Shown here: positions 49,076 through 59,544 of the stretch, one piece after another
Layout: every line of letters begins with the position of its first letter
How positions within the stretch are numbered: position 1 is the first letter of the stretch
DNA from: Jacaranda mimosifolia
Lineage: Eukaryota; Streptophyta; Magnoliopsida; Lamiales; Bignoniaceae
Direction of reading: 5' to 3'
Length of the DNA stretch: 64,000 nucleotides
NCBI GenBank assembly: GCA_018894105.1
Contig: CM032127.1
Location: 35,608,760-35,672,759, forward strand
Made by a program: the position numbers and the translations under genes
Notes under the pieces: generated by a model
Seen by the model: only the letters and a program-made list of their open reading frames with translations
What the model was told of the DNA's origin: nothing
Database searches by the model: none

Positions 49076-51459
49076 ATGAGCATTGAAAATAGAGACATAG
49101 TATCAAGGCTATTAGGGAGTCCACTAATATCTTTCCCCAAGCCTCTTTCAGGAGATAGGAGACGGTATTTGCATGGCACGTGTAGAGCTAGAATGGTCCA
49201 TCAAAAGCATTTATTTCAGCCAACTAGTTGGGCTCCATGGGCTTGAGGTTGGACATTGACCATAGAGATTGGGTACTCTTCAATAAATAGAGATTAATTG
49301 AATTGAGTCGATTAATTTAAAAGTGTTTTAAACTAAATTAAATATTTGATATTCCAAAGTCATAAACAGTTGTGTGCCCATGTCCAATGAAAGGTATAAC
49401 CTAATGGGTAACACACAAAAGCCAATTGCATATGCTTAGCAATGAAGGGGAATTTTCTAAGAGTTAGAAAAGTTCCAACATGACCGACTTGGAGGTTGAT
49501 TGATTAACACAAATGTTGTGGTCATTTTAGGCTTAATCAATTTAATAGTTAAATTGATCTAATTAATTTAAGGAGTTAAATTAAGACCAATGATTAAAGA
49601 GATAGTTATTTAGTGCTACATGACAATCAATTGGTCAAGCTAACTTAAGGGATTAAGTTGACAATTGTTAGCTTAAAGTGTTAAGCTTATTGACTTAAAG
49701 AGTTAGTCAGGGTAATTAATTAAATTAAAGGTGTTTAGTTTAATTAAAATGGAGAATTGATTTTGGAGGAAAAATCCAAATGAAATGTTCATTTGGTGTG
49801 AATTAGAATTTATTTGGATGACATTTCATAAGATGAAATGAAGATTCCAAATGAAATTCAAATTTTCACAAAAATCAAATTCAAATTGAATGCCAACTTG
49901 CAATGCCAAGTTGGCGGTCACCCCTTGAGAAAGGTGTGATGCCAAGATCCTCACTCTATGTATAGATATAGAAGGGGAGAGGGGTGGTAATTTGGCATCA
50001 ATTGTGAAGAATTAGCTTGTGATTGCTTGTAGGGTAAAACCCCATTTTTGTGTCTTTGAAACATGAGATAGGAGAGAGGCCGTGCTTAAATGTGAAACTT
50101 TAAAATAGGTCTCTTGGACATTCTTTTAGGCCATCTCAGAGACACCCTCTATTGCCTTATCTCATTTCATGTCTCTCTCTCCCTCCCTCTCTCTCTACAC
50201 ACATAAACAAACAAAATCTAGTCCAATCCTTGAACCGTCACCACCCTTTCAACTATTATCATCACTTTCCCTATAAAATTAAAAAAATTCTATCTATTAA
50301 ATTTATAATTTAATTTGTCCAAAATGAATTTTAAAAATTTTATTTATGTTTTATCAATAATAAAGTACTATATAAAAAGTTAACATGGTTAATAGCTCTC
50401 ATTTTAGATGTCGTGCAATTTATTTATTTATTTTCGAAATTATGTTTTACCAAAAATATAATTACACCTTACCCAATTAATTACAGAATATGTCAAAATA
50501 ATTTGTTAAATTGTTTTTTTTTTCTTCACCGCCTTCCATAATATCAAATTATTTGACGGTCTATTTTCAAAAAATAACAAAAAAAAATTTCAATTTAATA
50601 TATTTATTAATTATTTAAATTTTCTAACTATTTAAATCTCAAACAAATCCAAAAATCAAAACTCACAAAATAATCTTCATATTTCAAACAAATCTGTCAA
50701 ACATATTTCAAAAATAATCTCACAATCAATCACAACCTCATATCCCATAAACCCATCACATCACTATAACCAATATACCTTATGTCACAACCAATCACAA
50801 CCTCATTTCTCATTCTCATATCTTTAAAACACCAAAACATCCTCAAAATCTCTAAAACACAAAACATGAGGCCAAGTCTCACAAGCAATCACAGCTTTAG
50901 ATTCTTTCCACTTTTCCCTCCAATCTTCAAGTGTTGCCTCACGTGTTGAAGCTTCACTCTCTTTTCTTCTCCTATCTCCAAATTAAGCCTTTGTCATTGT
51001 GTATCTTCTCTATATTCTCCAGCTAATATTGAGGATAATAGGTTACTAAATTGGTGTGTGATCTTAACGTTAAAGACAAGACAATTGGATTGCTTGCCTT
51101 TGGAGATCCAGTTTCTGGCAGCAAATTGGAGGCAGTTATGGTTGACCTTTGCGAGTTCTGATTGAGCTAAATTTTGGACTGTAGATCTAGTAAGGTCTTG
51201 TGGAGTTCTAGTAAAATTTTCAACTCAAACAAAAATAATTTAGTTGGGGAAATCTGGTTGCTACTCTGCTGTGCCACTAGAAGGCAGTTTTGAAGAGTCA
51301 AAAGTTTTCTTCTAGCTTCCTTGCTTTTTTAACAAAACAAGGTAATCCTCATACTAAATCTAAATAATGGCATGTTTAGATCTTTATTATCATGTGTATC
51401 TTAGTTAATTTGACTTTTTAAAGCGTTGATTATTGGATCCTACGGCTACATATGACTTC
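49076..51459 (+). mobile_element. 5'-truncated copia LTR, plus strand, carrying an insertion
   Basis: It enters the LTR about 750 bases from its start (TGAGCATTGAAAATAGAGACATAG) and continues to the U5 end (GGATCCTACGGCTACATATGACTTC). It is interrupted by the 881-bp inverted-repeat element at 50016-50896. No PBS follows; the next bases belong to RT. The TATA position reads CTATGTATAG (about 49957). Confidence 0.8.
50016..50896. mobile_element. 881-bp non-autonomous element with terminal inverted repeats
   Basis: Removing this block restores the LTR sequence GAATTAGATTCTTTCC. The left end is CTTGTGATTGCTTGT and the right end ACAAGCAATCACAGCT; TGTGATTGCTTGT is a perfect 13-base inverted match. 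TTAG occurs on both sides (50012-50015, 50897-50900), consistent with a 3-4 base target duplication such as the TTA used by PIF/Harbinger elements. The interior is AT-rich with a CT-rich tract near 50176-50200 and no ORF. Superfamily not certain. Confidence 0.65.
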
Positions 51460-51550
51460 TCCATCCTCTCTTTAGGGCATGGTATTCGTCTCTTCAAGTC
51501 TATGGCCCCTAAGACTGACGATGAGAGATACAGAATATCCCACATAAAGG
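51460..51550 (+). pseudogene. pol: Reverse transcriptase fragment
   Basis: About 90 bases matching E5 at 55960-56050 (SKSMAPKT, NERQRM), placed directly after an LTR end where a PBS should be. An isolated piece of unknown parent; it could be displaced E3 sequence. Confidence 0.6.
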
Positions 51551-51712
51551 CACATGTAGTACTAGAATTGAATAATGAAAACTTTAAAAACTAAAATAAA
51601 CTAAGTTGCACGTGCTAACAAGGTTCTAAACAAGCTTATGATTCAGATTTGGATAGAGAATTACCTTGATTAGCAAAAATCCAGAGGAATGATGAAGAAC
51701 ACTTCTTAATTC
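51551..51712 (-). mobile_element. copia LTR U5 fragment, minus strand
   Basis: It matches the U5 end of the minus-strand LTRs (CTAGAATTGAATAATGAAAAC ... GATTCAGATTTGGATAGAG), about 160 bases. It then joins plus-strand leader at about 51713. Confidence 0.65.
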
Positions 51713-52849
51713 CATAAATTGTTAATTCTAGATTTTTTTATTGTTCATTTAATTATTGAGTGGATGATGAATGAATGGGGATGGTTATGAGCCTTTAATA
51801 TTGATTTTATTTGTTTGAAGCCGTTGAAATGGGTTGTATTAAATTGGGGTTTGCATGCCTCTTAATTTCTATCTTGTAATTGTTATGAGAGCTGAATCAC
51901 TAGGAGTGATGATTTCTTTTTCATGTAAAAGTTACATAGAGCAAATGAGGCCTTAGAGGCATGGAGACTTTTGAAGATCAATGAATGTATGGGATGCACT
52001 CATGTAATAGCTAGATTTAATCAACCCACATAAAATCAACTAGGTGGTGTTCCTAAGTCTCTAAGTGCACCACTTGGTTAGGCTCATGGTCATTCCACCC
52101 TAGGAGCATGCTAGGCGCATTTACTTATTTATGCTTTTCATATCCTATTAATGTATGAGATGAATGGTTAGGATATAGAAAACCTAAATAAGAAGATAAA
52201 ATGATCAGATCTTTACAAGCAAAACCCCTCCACTTAAAATGTGTAAGTGTGTTTTTAATATTAAGTCGAAATGGATATAAATTAAAAGAGTTTTAATTAA
52301 TCCAAACGTTCTACCATTAGCATGTGGCATGATGATGCTACCATTATTTGTGTGATATCTCACAAGCCGTGGGTCACACTTATAATGGAAAGTTGTGACA
52401 ATATTCTTAGCATATGATGCATTTTGGATTTGAGAACGCCTATGCATTATCACACAAGTTATGGGATGTCGTGGTGCCTGTCTCAAATCAAAGCTTGATT
52501 GAATGGTCCGACTTAACACCTATTAATGTGGATGTCTCACGAGTCGTGGTCCACATGAAAAGTGAGGCAAAATATATCAAGAGTTGCGTAAGATGCAATT
52601 AGCAAAGTTGCTTACCTTTCAATTATTTGTGGATGTCTCCTGAGTCGTGGGTCCACTTGTAAGTCCTTGGAATTTTGATTTTCACTAGAAAATACGATTT
52701 CCCAAATTCTTCTTGGGGGTGAAGATTTTGATAAAATAGTGGGTGAAAAACATATTTGAAAAACCGTGAACATGTTTTGACATCAAATTCAATCACATGC
52801 TTATACTGTTTTCTCGTCTCTTGTAGATTTTTGAAAACTTCAATAAAAA
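51713..52849 (+). other. Element E5: untranslated leader, 5'-truncated
   Basis: The gag-proximal 1.1 kb of leader; the PBS half, including the GC-rich island, is missing. Four motif copies at 52353-52378, 52445-52470, 52531-52554 and 52632-52656 are of the GATGTCTCACGAGTCGTGGGTCC type shared with E6 and unlike E1, E3 and E4. No credible ORF. Confidence 0.75.
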
Positions 52850-53720
52850 ATGGCTAAGAATCCTTTAGCATCTATTTTAGAAACTAATAAACTCACTGAG
52901 CCTAACTTGCAAGATTGGTTGAGAAACCTTAAAATAATTCTTGACTCTAAAAAGAGGACTTATGTCCTTGATCAAAGTCCCATGGACACACTTGGTGGTG
53001 ACGCCATTGACTAACGACGTGAAATGTTCACGAAATTTGTAGATGTTGATCTACAAGTTAGATGTGTCATCATGGCCTCCATGTTTAATGAGCTCCAAAA
53101 GACTTATAAGTATATAAAACATGCTCGAGAGATATGTGTACACTTATAAGAGTTGTATGATGTACAAAATAGACACAAAAAGTTTGCTTTGTCAAAAGAG
53201 ATCTTTAGGACAAGGATAAGTGAAAGGTCTAATGTCCATGATCACAACCTAAAGATGATAGGACTCATCGAGAAGCTTAGACAATTAGATATGGTCATGG
53301 AAAATGACCTTTATATGGATTTGATCCTACAGTCATTACTACTATCGTATGACCAATTTGTTATGTACTTCAATATTTCCAAGCAAGATGTTATGATTAA
53401 CGAGTTGCTCAACATGCTTGTGACCGCAGAAGTGACTATGAGAAAGGAGAAGCCCCTTATGCTTGCATCCTCCTCCAAGTCAAAGGGCCATAGGGGTCTT
53501 AGAAAGGGAAATAAGCGGAAGAAAAGTTCTTCCTTGAAAGGAAAGCAACCGAAGAAAAGTTCTAAGAGGATTAAGAAAAAGGCTAAAACTGAAGCTAGTT
53601 GTTTCCATTGTGGCAAAAAGGGGCATTGGAAGAGAAATTGCAAACCTTACCTTGCAACCATTGAGAAGGGTATGCACTTTATTGAAGTGCACATGGCGAC
53701 TAATTCTTCGACATGGGTAT
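52850..53720 (+). pseudogene. gag: Element E5: gag
   Basis: MAKNPLASILETNKL start at 52850. The frame is kept from here to 53947 except for two in-frame TAA stops, codon 55 (53012-53014) and codon 100 (53147-53149). Both correspond to CAA in other copies. After the second stop it is open: MYDVQNRHKKFALSKE, NVHDHNLKMIGLIEKLRQLDM, DLILQSLLLSYDQFVMYFNI, a Lys/Ser-rich linker, and an intact CCHC knuckle CFHCGKKGHWKRNC (53600-53641). Gag and protease share a frame, as in copia single-ORF polyproteins. Confidence 0.85.
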
Positions 53721-54060
53721 TTGATACCACATACGGTTCTCACCTTTATAATTCATTACAAGGGATGGAAAGAAGAAGTAGTCTTTATGAAGGGGATATG
53801 ATCCTCCGCCTAGGAAATAGAGCAAGAGTTGCGGCTATTTTCCAAGGCGTAAACAAGTTGGACTTGGGGAATGCTTGCATTGTACTTGATCCGGTTTATT
53901 ATGTACACCATCTTGTTAAGAACATTATTTCAATTTTCCATTCTTGACAATGAAGGATTTAATTTTTCTATATCGAATGGAATGTTGAAATCATTAAAGA
54001 ATGATTCTTTAATTGCACAAGGTACATTAATTAACGGATTGTATATTTTTTATTCTTAAC
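53721..54060 (+). pseudogene. pol: Element E5: protease region
   Basis: Continues in frame from gag: VFDTTYGSHLYNSLQGM (active-site turn, D-T-T), EGDMILRLGNRARVAA, LDLGNACIVLDPVYYVHHLVKN. A one-base insertion at about 53935 (ISIFHS where the family has ISIPILDNEGF) breaks the frame. FNFSISNGMLKSLKNDSLIAQGTL follows in the next frame. Confidence 0.75.
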
Positions 54061-55140
54061 CTTCACTAATGCACATTCAATCAAGTAAAAGAAAGTTAGA
54101 TAACCAGGAAGATGCCATTTTATGGCATGCAAAACTTGAACGTATTTCTAAAAATAGGATGAACAAGTTAGAAGCTCTCAAAGCACTAAAAATTAGTGGC
54201 ATTGAGGATCTTCTGACTTGTGAATCTTGTTTAAAGGAAAAAATGACCAAGGCTACTTTTGTGGGACAAACGGAGAGCTCCACAAGTCTTTTAGATTTGA
54301 CCCATACAGATGTTGGTGGACCACTAAGAGTTAGTGGGAGAGAAGGCTATTCCTACTAGATCAGCTTCATCGATGATGATAGTCGGTTCAGACATGTGTA
54401 TCTTATGAAGAGCAAGTTTGAAGCCTTTGAAAAGTTCAGTGTATAGAAATGAAGTAGAAAAGTAATTAAGGCTAAGTATTAAAGCTCTTCGATGGGATTG
54501 ATGGGTAGAATACTTAAGCACTGAATTCTTAGATTATCTAAAAGAGAATGGGATTCTCTCTTAATGGACTCCACCCGGCACACCCCAACACAATGGAGTA
54601 GCCGAAAGGAAGAAATATACCTTGTTGGACATGGTACATTCCATGATAAGCTTTTTCAACGTGCCCATATCCTTTTAGGGATACATCTTACACATAGCAG
54701 CAACAAAGCTACTAATTATAGTACCTTCAAAGTCGGTGCCTAGAACACCATATGAGATATGGCATGGCAAAGCACCCTCTTACCAATATCTTAAGGTTTG
54801 GGGATCTCACGCCTACGTGAGACAGACAGTGGGAGATAAGTTGGATAGTAGATCCACCTTGTGCAAGTTTGTGCGATACCTTAGAGAGTCTATGGGTTAC
54901 TATTTCTATGATCCCTCGGAAGAAAATGTGCTTATTTCAAGGAATGCTACCTTTTTAGAAAGATAATTTCTATTAGATAGAAAAGGCGTTGTTGTTGAAC
55001 TTGATAAAGTTCAAGATGATCGAGAAATCCCACAAGCGGTGGAAATAAATGAGCAACAAGAGCCTCACACACAACCTCTAATAAGGTTAGACCGAATCAA
55101 GAAGCAACCTGAAAGGTTCGGATTCCTTAATGAGACAGGC
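54061..55140 (+). pseudogene. pol: Element E5: integrase
   Basis: 54069-54359 is open: LDNQEDAILWHAKLERISKNRMNKL (the His of LGHI is Arg), LTCESCLKEKMTKA and LLDLTHTDVGGPLRVSG. Then a stop and FIDDDSRFRHVYLMK. The first Asp (HTD) and second Asp (FIDD) are kept. The Glu region is HNGVAERKKYT. 54736-54966 covers MPRTPYEIWHGKAPSYQYLKVWGSHAYV, GDKLDSRSTLCKF and FYDPSEENVLISRNATFLER. Four or more frame breaks. Confidence 0.8.
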
Positions 55141-56100
55141 CAATTGGACAGTGATCCAAAGATTTATGAGAAAGCTATGTTGGACATAGATTCAGGACAT
55201 TGGCTTGAAGCTATGTGATTTGAAATAGACTCCATGTACTCAAACAAAGTATGGATTTTAGTAGATCCACCAAAGGGAATAGTTCCTATTGGTTGTAAGT
55301 AGATCTATAAGCGAAAGCTTGGAGTAGATGGAGAAGTGGTGACTTTTAAGGTGCGACTAGTGGCAAAGGGTTACACTCAAAGACCCAATATCGATTTCAA
55401 GGAAACCTTTTCATCAGTCCCTATGTTTAAGTCCATTCGGATTCTACTTGCCATAACCGCATATTATAACTATGAAATATGGTAAATGGATGTCAAAACT
55501 GCTTTCCTTAATGGAGACATTGAAGAAGATATCTATATCGAGCAACCACAAGGCTTTTCATCTAAGGGGAGTGAGCAAAAAGTCTGCAAACTCCAGAGAT
55601 CCATTTATAGACTCAAACAAGCGTCCCGAAGTTGGAATATACGTTTTGACAAAATGGTCAAATCATTTGGCTTTATCAAAAGTGTGTATGAACCTTGTGT
55701 GTATAAGAAGGCTAGTGGGAGTAGTGTACAGTTTATTTTGTTCTATGTCGATGACATCCTTTTCATTGGGAATGAGGTGGGAATGTTAGAGTGTACTAAA
55801 GTGTGGTTATCTACCTAATTCTCCATCAAGGATTTGGGAGAAGCATCCTATGTGTTAGGAATACATATCTATAGGGATAGATCTAAGATGATGCTAGGGC
55901 TATCCCAAACCCTGTACATTGACAAGATACTAAAGAAATTTAGTATGGAAGAATCCAAGAAGAGATTCATTCCTATAGGACATAGCATTCATCTTTCCAA
56001 GTCTATGGCTCCTAAGACTAAAAATGAGAGACAAAGAATGACCTACATACCTTATGCCTTCACTATTGGTAGCATAATATATGCAGTTTAATGTACAAGA
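55141..56100 (+). pseudogene. pol: Element E5: reverse transcriptase (best copy)
   Basis: After a broken N-terminus (KVWILVDPPKGIVPIGCK, then a stop where Trp is expected) the frame 55486-55818 is open: MDVKTAFLNGDIEEDIYIEQPQ, VCKLQRSIYRLKQASRSW, FILFYVDDILFIGNE. YVDD at 55744-55755 is intact. After one stop in WLST-stop-FS, 55834-56091 continues DLGEASYVLGIHIYRDRSK, LGLSQTLYIDKILKKF and YAFTIGSIIYAV, ending at a stop in place of the usual Met. Motifs fit the Tork/Angela group. Confidence 0.87.
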
Positions 56101-56723
56101 TTGAATGTGGCCCACTCGCTAAGTGTTACGAGCAGGTTCCAATCTAATCCCCATGAGAATCATTAGATAGCCATAAAAGCAATCCTTAAGTAGTTGAGAA
56201 GGACAAAGGACTTGCTTTTACTACATGGCAATGGAGAATTGAAACTATAGGGGTTTTCGGATTCAAGTTTCCAATCTGATGTAGATGACTTAAAATCTAC
56301 TTCTGGATTTATATTTTGCCTCAATGGCGGTGCGGTGAGTTGGAAAAGTTCCAAATAAGACACCATGGCTGATTCTACCATGGAGGCAGAATATATTGCG
56401 ATTTTAGAAGCTGCAAAAGAAGGTATTTGGATGAAAAACTTCATTCAAGTATTGTATGTGGTACCTAGCATTGCTGAGCCAGCGGTTGCTATTATGACAA
56501 AAAGGAGCAGTAGCACAAGCTAAAGAGCCAAGATCTCATCAGAAGTGCAAGCACATTTTGAAACAATATCATTTGATCCGGGACTTCATTGATAGAGGTG
56601 ACATCTGAGTATAGAGAGTTGTCTCGATAGAGAATATAGCAGATCCACTGACAACCCCCTAACAAAAAAAGGTCTTTGAAGGACATCTTGAGAAGATAGG
56701 TCTCAAGGCCATGGGGCATTAGC
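56101..56723 (+). pseudogene. pol: Element E5: RNase H
   Basis: [22 protein letters not shown] (catalytic Asp present) and [28 protein letters not shown] (catalytic Glu present) are followed by EAAKEGIWMKNFI. The rest is frameshifted (VAIMTKRSSS where E4 has VVFCDNNRAMA). It ends close to the purine tract, as in E4. Confidence 0.8.
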
Positions 56724-56726
56724 ATT

Positions 56727-56741
56727 AGGGCAAGCGGGAGA
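56727..56741 (+). other. Element E5: polypurine tract
   Basis: AGGGCAAGCGGGAGA immediately before the LTR start TATTGGAATAGTGCC; the counterpart of the E4 tract. Confidence 0.85.
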
Positions 56742-58905
56742 TATTGGAATAGTGCCCGGCAAGCTAATAGAATTGGCCTTGTAAAGCTACTTCCTTGAAA
56801 AACAATCTCGATTGAATGACACTTATTATATGGCTATCTTCATCTTATGCTCTTTATATCTTCACTTGCATTTGGATGAAGCCCTTAGATCACTCAAGAC
56901 TACGGGACTTGGTTTGGTAACTACGAAACAAGTCTTACACGATTGTGATCTTAAATCTTGCAAGTTATAGGATCTTTCGAGACGCCGCATCTAAGATCCG
57001 GATAGACTTGCACTAACAGTGTACAAATCTAAGAGTTCGATATTGTTCCGTTCCATGAGCAATTGTATGAGATATGGATACATATTAGTGGGTGCTTGTG
57101 AACAATGCACTACAAACCTACCGGAGAATCTACTAGATAGCTGGAGTGGCAACTCGGTAATGGAAAGTTCTTTGGCTTGCACTTGTGCATATTATTAGTC
57201 CTTTGATATAAGGATTCATGGTAACCTTATGTCTGGTCCTCATGCTTTGACTCTTCTTTAACCACTTAGCGGGTCTTTCAGGTTGAGGTTGGGTATGAGG
57301 TACTTGGCATGGAGGTTTGTGAGATCCAAGATGGAATCCGACTCCTCATTTTTGTGAAGGACGTGTACATCTCCTATGTATTCTATAATGATTGATTCCA
57401 AGAAATCCTTGCGCAAAGTGTTACGAAAATTTAGAAAAGGAGTTTTCCAAAGATAAGATCACACAACGGAATTGAACATTACGAATAGGGACATAGTATT
57501 GAGGATATTAGGGAGCAAGCAAATATCTTGCCCTAGGCCTCTTTCGGGAGATAGGAGACAGAAGGACTGTATTTGCATAGTTCGCGTAGAGCTATAATGG
57601 TTCTCCAAAAGCATTCATTTCGGCCCATTAGTTGAGCTCCATGGGCTTGAGGTTGGACATCAATCATGGAGATTGGGCACTCTTCAATTAATGAGATTAA
57701 TTGAATTGAGTCAATTAGTTTAAAAGTTGTTTTAAACTAAAATAAATATATGATATTCAAAAGTCACAAGGAGTTGTGAGCCCATGTCCAATGAATGAAA
57801 GAACTTATTAGGTCACACACAAAAGGCAATTAACCTTCTTGTTATTGGAGCAATTTCTTAAGAGTTAGAGAATCACTCCAAGGTGACCAATTTTTGGAAT
57901 GCCAATTGGAAGGTCAAAGTTTGGTTTGATTAATTTAAGTGTTGAATTAGTAAGGAGTTAAATTAGACCAATAATTAAGGAATTAATTATTTGGTGCCAA
58001 GTGACCATCAATTGGTCAAGTTAATTTGAGGAGTTAAATTAAAAAAATTGAGCTTAAGAGTTAAGTCAAAGGTTAATTACTTAAATTAAAGTGTTTAATT
58101 TAATTAATAAGAAGAATACATTTTGGTGGAAAAATTCAAATGAAAGGTTCATTTGAATTAGCATCTTAATTGACTTGAAATTATATTTCAAATGTAATTA
58201 AAATACACATGAAATTCAAATCAAATTTGAATTCAAATTTGCTACCTTGACACCCTACTTGGTCGCCCCCCCTTATGGAAGGTGTGATGCCACTTTGGCT
58301 CCACACCATCCAACATCTATATATAGAAATAGGGAGAGAGGATCAACCACATTGATGAAAGGTGTTAAGGATTAGATTCTTCCACAATTCCTTCCAAAAC
58401 TCCCTTTCCAAACATTCCTTCATGTGTTAAAGCTTTGTTCTCTCTCCTTCTCCTACCTCAAAAATCAGCCATTGATATTTTGCTCATTTTCTCCAGCTAA
58501 AAGTGAGTGGAATTTGGAGGATCAATTGGTGTGTGGATCATATCAATAGAGGCAAAGCATTTGATTTGCTAAGCTTTGGAGATCCACTGGAATAGAGCAG
58601 TTAGTTGCCGAATTTTTTCCAAGAGATCCAGATCAAGTTTTTTTCTGAATATTTTATAGTAACTTCGTCAAGGAGTTGAGCAGCTCCAAAATATTTTTTC
58701 ATGATTTTTGGAACACTCTAACTAAGGTAAAAGTTACTTTTTCTCTATTGTGCTAGAGCTTGCTAGAATCTGGATTGGTGAAGTGTTCACCATTGCAACC
58801 TCGAAAATTTGCTTTTTAAGGTAACACTCCAACTAAATTTGAATTCCTAGCATGATTAGTCCTTGGTATGTTGTAAGCACTCATTATTTAAAGCTTTTGA
58901 AGTTT
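56742..58905 (+). mobile_element. Element E5: 3' LTR
   Basis: It starts TATTGGAATAGTGCCCGGCAAG (family TGTTGG) and covers almost the whole LTR to AAAGCTTTTGAAGTTT. The last 50 or so bases are missing and it joins another LTR copy. TATA at 58317-58326. Confidence 0.87.
58317..58326 (+). promoter_or_regulatory. LTR TATA box
   Basis: CTATATATAG is in the conserved context (CACCATCCAACAT upstream, AAATAGGGAGAGAGG downstream). It is the nearest promoter to E6 because the E6 LTR starts downstream of its own TATA. Confidence 0.5.
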
Positions 58906-59529
58906 GACATAGATATAGAGAGAGAGGATCGGCCACTTGCATAAGAGGTGTGAAGAATTAGATTTTTTCACCATTCCCTCCAAAACCTCATTTAAGTATT
59001 GCAATATGTGTTGAAGCTTTACTTTCTTCTTCTTCTCCCACCTCAAAAATCAGCCTTCACCATTGAAATTCTGCCCATTTTTTTCCAGCTAAAAGTGAGT
59101 GGAATTCGGATGATCAATTGGTGTGTGGATCATATCAATAAAGACAAAGCATTTGATTTATTAGCTTTGAAGATCCACTGGAACAGAGCAATCATTTGCC
59201 AATTTTTTTTTCAAGTGATCCAGATTAATTTGCTTTGAATTTTTTATAGCACTTTCTTCAATGAGTTAAGAAGTTCCATATTTTTTTTCATGATTTTTGG
59301 AGTATCTGACCAAGGCAAAAGTTGCTATTTCTCTGCTGTGCCAGAGCTTGCCAAAATCTGGATTGGTGAAGTGTTCACCATTGCAACCTTCAAAATTTGC
59401 TTTATGAGGTAATTCTCCATCTAAATCTGAATTCCTAGCATGATAAGGTCCTTGGTAGGCCATAAGCACTAGTTAATTTAAGCTTTTAAAATTTTGATTA
59501 TTGGATCCTAGTAGCTTACTTGCCTTTTA
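58906..59529 (+). mobile_element. Element E6: 5' LTR, R/U5 part only
   Basis: It enters the LTR at CATAGATATAGAGAGAGAGG, just after the TATA position, and runs to TGCCTTTTA next to a PBS. It duplicates what lies at about 58320-58900 in the E5 LTR. So the E5 3' LTR and the E6 5' LTR are fused in tandem, with U3 present once. Confidence 0.8.
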
Positions 59530-59531
59530 CG

Positions 59532-59544
59532 TGGTATCAAAGCC
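59532..59544 (+). other. Element E6: primer-binding site
   Basis: TGGTATCAAAGCC, an initiator-Met tRNA-type site with one mismatch, lies two bases after the LTR. Confidence 0.88.

Noticed and set aside
52850..56741. E5 as an intact autonomous element
   Set aside because: It has two gag stops, a protease frameshift, several integrase and RT breaks, no PBS and no 5' LTR.
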